The translations under genes and the position numbers were made by a program. Below are positions 1 to 5,835 of a DNA stretch of 13,709 nucleotides, piece by piece. This DNA is from an uncultured Bacteroidales bacterium. GTDB taxonomy: Bacteria; Bacteroidota; Bacteroidia; Bacteroidales; Bacteroidaceae. Within the stretch, counting starts at the first letter, position 1; each line of letters starts with the position of its first letter. Below the pieces are notes generated by a model. The model had not been told where the DNA came from. It did no database searches and was given only the letters and a program-made list of their open reading frames with translations. Location: the NCBI GenBank assembly GCA_937901185.1, contig CALCHR010000196.1, positions 1-13,709 on the forward strand. The letters are read 5' to 3'.

Positions 1-10
1 TTTGGGCCGT

Positions 11-94
11 TTCTTAGTAAACTTCTAGGAAAAACTCGGAGTTTACTAGGAAAAACTCGGAGTTTACTAAGTTTTCCTAGAAAGCTACTAAGAA
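11..94 (-). repeat. 84-bp intergenic element of four 21-bp units (copy 1)
   Basis: Four consecutive 21-base units at 11-31, 32-52, 53-73 and 74-94. On the minus strand the two middle units read (T/A)(T/A)CYTAGTA, four bases, CCGA, four bases, and are nearly identical. The first unit reads TTCTTAGTA...CTAGGAA on the plus strand and the last reads almost the same on the minus strand (19 of 21 or so), so the outer units form an imperfect terminal inverted repeat, TTCTTAGTA at 11-19 against TACTAAGAA at 86-94. The same unit occurs at 5560-5643 and 9592-9675. I know of no established name for it. Confidence 0.8.
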
Positions 95-126
95 AAACGG
101 GGTGCGTAGCCCTGTAAAATTATATA

Positions 127-165
127 CCTCCCCTTTTAGGGGGAGGAGGGAGGGGCCAATGGGGG
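127..165 (+). other. G-rich stem-loop, possible G-quadruplex
   Basis: CCTCCCC (127-133) can pair with GGGGAGG (140-146) around a 6-base loop. The sequence continues as G-runs at 139-143, 148-150, 152-155 and 161-165, four runs of three or more guanines within 27 bases, which could fold as a G-quadruplex on the plus strand. It lies 3' of the minus-strand gene ending at 251, beyond that gene's terminator. Its role is unknown; it may be a degraded repeat. Confidence 0.4.
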
Positions 166-177
166 TGATGTAGGGAT

Positions 178-212
178 GAATAAAGAGGTTCGCAACGCTT
201 GCTGCGAACCTC
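178..212 (-). terminator. Rho-independent terminator of the Omp28-like gene
   Basis: GAGGTTCGCA (185-194) pairs perfectly with TGCGAACCTC (203-212) around an 8-base loop. Read on the minus strand, the 10-bp stem lies about 38 bases after the stop codon at 251 and is followed by TTTATTC. On the plus strand it is followed by CGGTTTTT, so it could also stop transcription arriving from the left. Confidence 0.75.
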
Positions 213-250
213 CGGTTTTTCTGCTTCGGGGCGGTCTGTTCTTCGGCCGC

Positions 251-2059
251 CTATCGGAATATCTTTTGCGTGCTGCCGTTGGTGTAGCGCACAATGCTGA
301 CACCGCGCTGCGGAGCGTCGAGGCGGCGGCCGTCGATGCCGTAGTAGCCCTCGATGGCTGCGCTGCTCTCCGTGGTGGGTGCCTGGTCGATGCCGGTGGG
401 ATAGAGCGCCACCTGGTTAGCATTGACCACGTAGCCCGTATTGGCATCAAGCAGCATGGCCACTACGCGCACGTTGGCTGGCTGCTGCATGTTGCTCACC
501 GTAAAGCTGTGGTCGAACGAGTAAGTCTCTCCGGCCTTCACGCTGGTGGGCACGGATCCTTCAAAGCCATAAAGGTGGTCGGCAATGCTCAGTGCCACGT
601 CGTTGAAGGTGAAGGGCACGATGCGGTCGGGCATGTTTTCGTAGCCGTCAAGGTCATACTGCGTCTGGCCGCTCATGTAGTTGGTCTGATAGAAGCCGGC
701 GCCCTCCAGTTTGTCTTCTACCACCACGAAAGCCCAGCGGTAGTTGGCCGCATCGCTGTTCACGGCAAAGCGCGCCTCGGCTTTCACGCTGATGCGCTTG
801 TTGCTCTCCTCGGCGGTGAGGCTCACGTCGGCAATGGTCACCTCGGCCTGCTCTCTGAGCAGGGCCGTTTCTACGCCACCCTCAAGAGTGGTGTATTGCT
901 CCTTGCCGTCTTTTTCCACCTTGACCATCGGCAGCGCCTCATACTTGCGATTGAGCAAGCACATGGGGAACTCGGTGAAGTGGATGGTGCGGGCATAGCC
1001 CTCCACCTCAAGGATGTCTTCGTAGTGGCTGGCGATGCCGATGAACGTATCGGGATATTTTTCTTTCATGCGCTCCATGCCCACAATGCCAAGGGTGCAG
1101 TAGCCGCACCACATGCCGGTGCCTTCTTCCACCACCGTGCGGCGGGTGGGGGCAAACATCAGGTTGACGAAGCTGCTCTCCAGCGTATCGGGCAGGTAGC
1201 CTTCGACGTCCACCCACATCTGGTAGCGCAACGTGTCGCCATAGGAGACGGGGACAGACTCTTCAAAATCAAAACGATAGTCGCTGCCGCTCTTGAGACT
1301 CACACCGGAGAACCGGCGACTGTATTCCTGCTCGCCGACGCGACAATAGGCTGTAAAGTCTTTAACACCGTCGAGCTGGTAGGAGCGGAGAATGCCCGAG
1401 AGCTGATAGGCCTCTTTTCCAAAAGTATGGCTGCCCATGCCGTCTACCACTTCGTAGGCTCCGTGGGCGCACTCCACGCGGATGTCGTCGATGGCAAGAA
1501 TCTCGCCCATGTGGGTACGATTGACAAAGGCAATGTAGACATACTCTCCGGCATACTTGCCCAAATCGGCAGTGCGCACTGTCCACTGGTTGATGTTCTC
1601 TGTCTCCACGGTGAGAACGGGGGCGTCCACAAAGTCCTCGGGGCGGTTTCCGGTAGTAGATACGCGCACCTCATAGGTGTCGCCCTTCATGGTATTTTCA
1701 CAGAGCGACTGCGCTCTCCAGGTGAGGTGAGCATCGCCGGTGAGGATACGCATGCCCGGAGTGACCAGCCAGTCGTTAGCCGGTTGGGCCTCTTCTCCCT
1801 TGGCTACCTTATATTTTGACGTACCGGCCACATAATAGTTGGAGGCATTGCCTCGCTCGCGCACCGCCGTCCATGGATTTCCAGTATCCAAGCCGGCCTG
1901 CACCATCGTGTAGTGGTGGGTCTGTCCGTCTAAATCGTAGGTGGCATACTCCGCCGGAATACCATTGTCGAAGTTACACTCGTGGAGCAGCACTTTGTCA
2001 GAGTCGGCCTGCGCCGATAGTGCGAGGCAGCAACTCCAAAAGAGTATTGTTTTTTTCAT
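251..2059 (-). CDS. Secreted choice-of-anchor J / Omp28-like protein with CxxC motif
   Basis: 602-residue exported protein. Residues 1-18 form a signal peptide (MKKTILFW... with cleavage likely after AQA). Residues about 27-195 look like a cleaved-adhesin/choice-of-anchor J jelly-roll: FDNGIP near the start, DWLVTP at 96-101, EVRVSTTG at 130-137 and a closing AIDDIRV at 189-195. Residues about 300-555 resemble the Omp28 outer-membrane protein family, with a thioredoxin-like CGYC at 318-321 in a VVEEGTGMWCGYC context. The last ~30 residues (from GYYGIDGRR at 571) are a divergent form of the tail seen on two other proteins here. The start at 2059 begins directly with the signal peptide. No Bacteroidota-type promoter is visible in the 67-base gap to the gene upstream, so it is probably read from the promoter at 3357-3387. 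Omp28 proteins have no well-defined biochemical role; surface location and redox or binding activity are inference. Confidence 0.85.
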   Translation of the reverse strand: MKKTILFWSCCLALSAQADSDKVLLHECNFDNGIPAEYATYDLDGQTHHYTMVQAGLDTGNPWTAVRERGNASNYYVAGTSKYKVAKGEEAQPANDWLVTPGMRILTGDAHLTWRAQSLCENTMKGDTYEVRVSTTGNRPEDFVDAPVLTVETENINQWTVRTADLGKYAGEYVYIAFVNRTHMGEILAIDDIRVECAHGAYEVVDGMGSHTFGKEAYQLSGILRSYQLDGVKDFTAYCRVGEQEYSRRFSGVSLKSGSDYRFDFEESVPVSYGDTLRYQMWVDVEGYLPDTLESSFVNLMFAPTRRTVVEEGTGMWCGYCTLGIVGMERMKEKYPDTFIGIASHYEDILEVEGYARTIHFTEFPMCLLNRKYEALPMVKVEKDGKEQYTTLEGGVETALLREQAEVTIADVSLTAEESNKRISVKAEARFAVNSDAANYRWAFVVVEDKLEGAGFYQTNYMSGQTQYDLDGYENMPDRIVPFTFNDVALSIADHLYGFEGSVPTSVKAGETYSFDHSFTVSNMQQPANVRVVAMLLDANTGYVVNANQVALYPTGIDQAPTTESSAAIEGYYGIDGRRLDAPQRGVSIVRYTNGSTQKIFR

Positions 2060-2068
2060 CCGTATAAA

Positions 2069-2105
2069 ATTAGAAAAGGAGGCAGAGTTGGCGCTCCGCC
2101 TCCTT
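2069..2105 (-). terminator. Terminator or attenuator between the propeller gene and the Omp28-like gene
   Basis: On the minus strand AAGGAGGC (from 2105 to 2098) pairs with GCCTCCTT (2083 to 2076) around a 14-base loop, and is followed by TTCTAATTTTA. It begins about 22 bases after the stop at 2127 and ends within 20 bases of the next start at 2059. The U-tract is interrupted, so partial read-through into the Omp28-like gene is likely. Confidence 0.6.
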
Positions 2106-2126
2106 GGTAACTGTTTGATAGTGTGA

Positions 2127-3329
2127 TTATTTTACAAGCACCTTCTTGCCGTTGATGATGTAGAGACCCTTGTTGGGCTGCTGAATCTTGCGGCCGCCCA
2201 AGTCGTACACTTCTTTCTTGCTCTGGCTGCTTACCACCTGCTCGATAGCAGAAGGATCTTCGGCAAGTTCCGACTTGGCCATGCGCCACAAACCGCTGTC
2301 TTTCCAAGTGTCGGCCCACGGTGTTTGGTAGCAAGCCAGGTAAACGTAGTTCTCATCTGTGCGGATAGCCATCGGAGTGCAAGAAGCGGGATAGTTCTTC
2401 TCGAGCTTCTTCCAAGTCTGTCCGGCATTGTTGGTGTAGTAGAAACCGGTCATCTGCATACCTACGAAGAGGTGTTCGCCCTCTCCAAACATCGCACGCA
2501 CGTTGTTATCATAGGTTTCAGGGCGGGGAAGAGCACCCCATTCGCCTGCTTCGTTCAAGGTAACAATGAAGTCGGCTTCGTAGCTGTCGTTCATCACGCT
2601 GCGGCCGAAGCAAACAGAACCTTGATAGAAGGCAGAGACAGACATAAAGTTGCTGTCGGTGCGGATGGTTTCCCAAGAATTGCTGGCTGCGTCATAGCGG
2701 AAAACGTAGTACACACCGAAAGCATAGAGGTTGCCATTGTAGGAAACGAGGTTGTAGATATTTTCTACGGGCTTCTTACCCAGTTTCGGGTCATCCTCAC
2801 CGTAGGAAAGGGTGGTAATATCTGTATTCACCCAGGTCTCTCCGTTGTCTTCAGAGTAAACAACCCCGCCGCCGCAGAAGTCGCCCACGAAGAGTTTGCC
2901 ATCGTGTATGGTCATGGCGTAGGCGTTTGAGTATTCCACGTTCTCAGCACCGAGATAGTCTTCCACTGTGCGGCCGTAGCTGAGAAGCTCCCAGCTTTCT
3001 CCACCATCTTCTGAGCGAGCCACCTTACAGCCCATACCGGCCGCGAAGATGTAGTCGTCGTTTTCTACGAAGAGGTTGAAGGCGTAGTCAGGCGCATTGG
3101 TCTTCGTCCAGTTTTCGCCCTTGTCCTTAGATACGTAGATACCGCCGGTACCATCGAATGTGTAGTCGGCCAGAATGAGGTTGCCTTCACTGGAGATGTG
3201 CATGGCGTTTGTAGTGGGGAGTTGGTAAACCTGCTCCCATCCTTTTTGAGCATTGGCTATTGTGCCGAATGCCATCATCACTACTACTAAAAAGATTTTG
3301 GTTACGTTAGCGTAAAATTTTCTTTCCAT
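2127..3329 (-). CDS. Secreted Asp-box (BNR/sialidase-like) beta-propeller protein
   Basis: 400-residue exported protein. Residues 1-27 are a signal peptide ending ...GTIANA. The mature part is a beta-propeller of the BNR/WD40-VPS10 type, shown by four Asp-boxes (S/T-x-D/N-x-G-x-T/S-W): SKDKGENW 67-74, SEDGGESW 106-113, SEDNGETW 159-166 and TNNAGQTW 299-306. The RIP/FRIP motif and arginine triad expected of an active sialidase are not evident, so catalysis is not supported; a binding or scaffold role is more likely. The C-terminus (EVYDLGGRKI...GLYIINGKKVLVK, 373-400) is a short tail of the type found on many Prevotella secreted proteins and resembles a reduced type IX secretion sorting signal. 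The gene has its own promoter and is followed by the Omp28-like gene. Confidence 0.85.
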   Translation of the reverse strand: MERKFYANVTKIFLVVVMMAFGTIANAQKGWEQVYQLPTTNAMHISSEGNLILADYTFDGTGGIYVSKDKGENWTKTNAPDYAFNLFVENDDYIFAAGMGCKVARSEDGGESWELLSYGRTVEDYLGAENVEYSNAYAMTIHDGKLFVGDFCGGGVVYSEDNGETWVNTDITTLSYGEDDPKLGKKPVENIYNLVSYNGNLYAFGVYYVFRYDAASNSWETIRTDSNFMSVSAFYQGSVCFGRSVMNDSYEADFIVTLNEAGEWGALPRPETYDNNVRAMFGEGEHLFVGMQMTGFYYTNNAGQTWKKLEKNYPASCTPMAIRTDENYVYLACYQTPWADTWKDSGLWRMAKSELAEDPSAIEQVVSSQSKKEVYDLGGRKIQQPNKGLYIINGKKVLVK

Positions 3330-3356
3330 AAGCTATTAAGTTTAGTATAAGTTTTG

Positions 3357-3387
3357 CAAATATATACAATAAAACAATATCAGCAAA
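3357..3387 (-). promoter_or_regulatory. Promoter of the Asp-box propeller gene
   Basis: On the minus strand a TTTG box (3387-3384) is followed after exactly 19 bases by TATATTTG (3364-3357), a full match to the Bacteroidota primary-sigma consensus TTTG-N19-21-TAnnTTTG. The predicted start of transcription, near 3350, would leave a leader of about 20 bases before the ATG at 3329. Confidence 0.75.
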
Positions 3388-3521
3388 CAATCTGTAAAAG
3401 AATGTATCTATATTTTTTACAGTTGATAGGTTTGGCTGAAAAAATCTATTAAAATGATAGGAAAAAGCTTCTCTGAAGCACTATTTTGTAACTGCTGATT
3501 TTTCTTCTGCGCCTCCTGCCT

Positions 3522-3569
3522 ACACATATAATATATATTATGGGCGCGCGCGTAATATATATAATGTGT
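3522..3569. repeat. AT-rich inverted repeat around an alternating (CG) core
   Basis: ACACAT (3522-3527) and ATATATATTA (3531-3540) can pair with TAATATATAT (3553-3562) and ATGTGT (3564-3569), giving 6-bp and 10-bp stem segments separated by a small asymmetric internal loop. The 12-base loop contains GCGCGCGCG (3544-3552). The structure lies just downstream of the pckA terminator on the minus strand. Cruciform or Z-DNA formation is possible in principle; function is not known. Confidence 0.55.
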
Positions 3570-3583
3570 GGGTGTTTGTGGGT

Positions 3584-3617
3584 AAAGAAAAAGCCTTGCG
3601 CCAATTGGCGCAAGGCT
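3584..3617 (-). terminator. Rho-independent terminator of pckA
   Basis: Bases 3592-3617 are a perfect 26-base palindrome (AGCCTTGCGCC, AATT, GGCGCAAGGCT). On the minus strand it begins 32 bases after the pckA stop and is followed by TTTTCTTTACC, giving an 11-bp GC-rich stem with a U-tract. Confidence 0.9.
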
Positions 3618-3648
3618 CATATCCGGGATTCAGATAAGTTCTAAATGA

Positions 3649-5256
3649 TTAGAGCTTAGGACCGGCTGCTACGAGAGCCTGACCTGCTTCGTTGCCAGTG
3701 AACTTAGCGAAGTTCTTGATGAAGCGACCGGCGAGGTCCTTAGCCTTTTCTTCCCACTTGCAAGCGCAGTCGTAAGTGTCGCGAGGATCGAGGATGTTAG
3801 GATCTACGTTAGGCAACTCTGTAGGAACTACGAAGTTGAAGTAAGGAATAGTCTTAGTAGGAGCGGTGTTGATGCTGCCGTCGAGGATAGCGTCGATGAT
3901 ACCGCGAGTATCCTTGATAGAGATACGCTTGCCGGTACCGTTCCAACCAGTGTTAACGAGGTAAGCCTTAGCGCCTACTGCGTTCATCTTCTTCACGAGC
4001 TCTTCTGCGTACTTAGTGGGGTGCAAGCTCAAGAAGGCTGCGCCGAAGCAAGCAGAGAATGTAGGAGTGGGCTCGGTGATGCCGCGCTCAGTACCTGCCA
4101 ACTTAGCGGTGAAGCCAGAGAGGAAGTAGTACTGTGCTTGTTGGTCGTCGAGGATAGATACGGGAGGCAATACACCGAAGGCATCTGCTGAAAGGAAGAT
4201 AACTTGGTGTGCGTGAGGACCCTTAGATACGGGCTTCACGATGTTGTTGATGTGCTCGATGGGGTAAGATACGCGAGTGTTTTCAGTAACGCTCTTATCT
4301 GCGAAGTCAATCTTACCATCAGCAGCAACAGTTACGTTCTCGAGGAGAGCGTTGCGGCGGATAGCGTTGTAGATATCGGGCTCGCTTTCCTTGTCGAGGT
4401 TGATTACCTTAGCGTAGCAACCGCCTTCGTAGTTGAACACACCTTCTTCGTCCCAGCCGTGTTCGTCGTCACCGATAAGGAGACGCTTGGGGTCTGTAGA
4501 GAGTGTAGTCTTACCTGTACCGGAAAGACCGAAGAAGATAGCTGTGTCAGTGCCTTCCATGTTGGTGTTGGCAGAGCAGTGCATAGAGGCGATGCCCTTC
4601 AAGGGGTTGAGGTAGTTCATGATAGAGAACATACCCTTCTTCATCTCACCGCCGTACCAAGTGTTAAGGATTACTTGTTCGTTGGTCTTGAGGTTGAAGA
4701 CAGTAGCAGTCTCAGAGTTGAGGCCGAGCTCTTGGTAGTTGTCTACCTTAGCCTTAGAAGCATTGAAGCAAACGAAGTCGGGTTCGCCGTAAGCTGCGAG
4801 TTCTTCCTCTGTAGGACGGATGAACATGTTCTTCACGAAGTGAGCCTGCCATGCTACTTCCATGATGAAGCGCACCTTCAAGCGAGTAGCGGGGTTAGCG
4901 CCGCAGAAGGTATCCATCACGAAGAGGCGCTTGCCGCTGAGCTGCTTAACAGCCTTAGCCTTGAGGTCGGCCCAAGCTTCTTCAGAAACGGGCTTATTGT
5001 CGTTCTTGTATTCTTCAGAAGTCCACCATACAGTATCCTTGCTGGCTTCGTTCATCACGAAGAATTTGTCTTTGGGTGAACGGCCGGTGTAGATACCAGT
5101 CATTACGTTCACTGTGTCAAGCTCAGTTACCTGACCTACTTCATAACCTTCAAGGCCTGCCTTTGTTTCTTCTTCGAAGAGCACTTCGTAAGAGGGGTTG
5201 TGCAGCACCTCAACAGCACCGGTAATACCGTACTTGCTTAAATCTAATGTTGCCAT
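3649..5256 (-). CDS. pckA: Phosphoenolpyruvate carboxykinase (ATP)
   Basis: 535-residue cytoplasmic enzyme interconverting oxaloacetate + ATP and phosphoenolpyruvate + CO2 + ADP. Length is normal for the ATP-dependent family (about 530-540). Visible motifs: TGRSPKD (57-63) with the substrate-binding Arg59; WYGGEMKKGMF (200-210) carrying Lys207, a metal/substrate ligand; MHCSAN (225-230) with metal-ligand His226; the P-loop GLSGTGKTTLST (243-254); the LIGDDEHGW segment (260-268) with metal-binding Asp; and ENTRVSYP (325-332) with Arg328. All key residues are present. In anaerobic Bacteroidota the enzyme usually runs in the CO2-fixing direction, making oxaloacetate for the fumarate/succinate branch; that role is inferred from the lineage. 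The gene is monocistronic, with its own promoter, a structured leader and a strong terminator. Its codon use (GTA, GGT, TTC, AAG preference) suggests high expression. The ATG at 5256 gives the family's usual N-terminus (MATLDLSKYGI). Confidence 0.97.
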   Translation of the reverse strand: MATLDLSKYGITGAVEVLHNPSYEVLFEEETKAGLEGYEVGQVTELDTVNVMTGIYTGRSPKDKFFVMNEASKDTVWWTSEEYKNDNKPVSEEAWADLKAKAVKQLSGKRLFVMDTFCGANPATRLKVRFIMEVAWQAHFVKNMFIRPTEEELAAYGEPDFVCFNASKAKVDNYQELGLNSETATVFNLKTNEQVILNTWYGGEMKKGMFSIMNYLNPLKGIASMHCSANTNMEGTDTAIFFGLSGTGKTTLSTDPKRLLIGDDEHGWDEEGVFNYEGGCYAKVINLDKESEPDIYNAIRRNALLENVTVAADGKIDFADKSVTENTRVSYPIEHINNIVKPVSKGPHAHQVIFLSADAFGVLPPVSILDDQQAQYYFLSGFTAKLAGTERGITEPTPTFSACFGAAFLSLHPTKYAEELVKKMNAVGAKAYLVNTGWNGTGKRISIKDTRGIIDAILDGSINTAPTKTIPYFNFVVPTELPNVDPNILDPRDTYDCACKWEEKAKDLAGRFIKNFAKFTGNEAGQALVAAGPKL

Positions 5257-5300
5257 AGAATGTTATTATAAAATAAAGAGTTAATAAATTGCGTTCGTTT

Positions 5301-5340
5301 CTCTCGCACAGAGAGAGGCTCTTGGGGATGTCCCTAAGAG
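5301..5340 (-). promoter_or_regulatory. Two hairpins in the pckA leader
   Basis: The predicted pckA leader (about 85 bases) can fold two hairpins: CTCTC/GAGAG (5301-5305 with 5311-5315) and CTCTT...AAGAG with an inner GGGA/TCCC (5319-5340). Neither is followed by a U-tract, so they are not terminators. They could affect mRNA stability or translation; this is inference. Confidence 0.35.
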
Positions 5341-5347
5341 TCCGAAG

Positions 5348-5376
5348 CAAAAATACAAAAAAGATTTTTCTGCAAA
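5348..5376 (-). promoter_or_regulatory. Probable pckA promoter
   Basis: On the minus strand TTTG (5376-5373) is followed after 17 bases by TATTTTTG (5355-5348). The -7 box matches TAnnTTTG; the spacing is two bases short of the usual 19. No better candidate lies between here and the ATG at 5256. Confidence 0.5.
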
Positions 5377-5559
5377 AATTTTTCTGCCACATTTGTTAGG
5401 TGTAAAAAGAAAAACCGCAACCTTTTTTTGGAAAAAATAACACTCGCCCCATTTTTTGCTATCCCCATATAGCAAAAGCAGGGCCTTTCCGTGCTGCTGC
5501 TCGCAGCCTTTCTGGAGGGCTGGCGGCCCTTCTATTTTTGCCCCTACATCGCCTCCGTT

Positions 5560-5643
5560 TTCTTAGTAGTTACTTTCGTGTTCTTAGTAGTTACCGAAAT
5601 TTTCCTAGTAGTTACCGAAATTCACCTAGCTTTTACCTAAGAA
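5560..5643 (+). repeat. 84-bp intergenic element of four 21-bp units (copy 2)
   Basis: Four consecutive 21-base units at 5560-5580, 5581-5601, 5602-5622 and 5623-5643. The second and third differ at one base and read TTCYTAGTA, GTTA, CCGA, AATT. The first keeps TTCTTAGTAGTTAC; the fourth is degenerate and ends CTAAGAA, the inverted form of the opening TTCTTAG. The block has exactly the same length and unit count as the one at 11-94. It ends 81 bases upstream of the -33 box of the GH20 gene, so an operator role is possible here, but the other copies are not near promoters in the same way. Confidence 0.8.
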
Positions 5644-5724
5644 ACGCCCGAAAATGACCCTTGATTTTCAAGCCATTACAAAGGCCATTTTTGGACTCTC
5701 CGGGCTGCAAGGAAAGGCTGCGGC

Positions 5725-5755
5725 TTTGTGCTTTGGATTTTTCTTCTTACTTTTG
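5725..5755 (+). promoter_or_regulatory. Promoter of the GH20 gene
   Basis: TTTG (5725-5728), 19 bases, TACTTTTG (5748-5755): a full match to the Bacteroidota consensus. Transcription would start near 5762, leaving a leader of roughly 74 bases before the ATG at 5836. The bases before the ATG (ATAATCCTT) show no Shine-Dalgarno sequence, which is normal in this phylum. Confidence 0.75.
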
Positions 5756-5835
5756 CACACCGCCCCTGCGCCCGCGTGCAAAGAGAGGCGGAGCCTTGTA
5801 AGTTAAATCTATAATTCTTCAAACACATAATCCTT

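Larger units (their letters stand above)
1..250. other. Left-edge intergenic region
   Basis: No coding sequence is supported here. The region holds a block of 21-bp repeat units (11-94), a short AT-rich stretch, a G-rich stem-loop (127-165) and the terminator of the minus-strand gene that ends at 251. Open frames that enter this region are antisense shadows without a plausible start or product. Confidence 0.7.
3330..3648. other. Intergenic region between pckA and the propeller gene
   Basis: 319 bases, AT-rich. It contains the propeller gene's promoter (3357-3387), an AT-rich inverted repeat with an alternating GC core (3522-3569) and the pckA terminator (3584-3617). A 67-codon open frame on the minus strand (3417-3620) runs through the terminator palindrome and has no protein-like composition; I do not call it a gene. 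Confidence 0.7.
5257..5835. other. Divergent intergenic region between pckA and the GH20 gene
   Basis: 579 bases without a supported gene. From left: the pckA leader and promoter (to 5376); an A/T-rich spacer; a GC-rich stretch with short hairpins (GCTGC/GCAGC near 5494-5507 and AGGGC/GCCCT at 5516-5530); the second 84-bp repeat element (5560-5643); then the GH20 promoter (5725-5755) and its leader. Minus-strand open frames in this stretch have no protein-like features. Confidence 0.7.

Noticed and set aside
11..94. CRISPR array
   Set aside because: The 21-bp units abut directly without unique spacers, there are only four, and no cas genes are present.
176..1819. Plus-strand open frame of 547 codons
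   Set aside because: It is fully antisense to the Omp28-like gene, rich in His/Ala/Val runs typical of antisense frames of G/C-biased genes, and starts inside the terminator hairpin.
2127..3329. Active sialidase
   Set aside because: Four Asp-boxes are present, but no RIP/FRIP motif or clear arginine triad can be seen; Asp-boxes alone occur in many non-enzymatic propellers.
4204..5079. Plus-strand open frame of 291 codons inside pckA
   Set aside because: Antisense to a clearly intact pckA; composition is Val/Ser-rich with no recognisable domain.
5533..5540. TATTTTTG as a plus-strand promoter in front of the second 84-bp element
   Set aside because: No TTTG lies 19-21 bases upstream (the position reads TTCT or similar), and no transcript end or gene follows.
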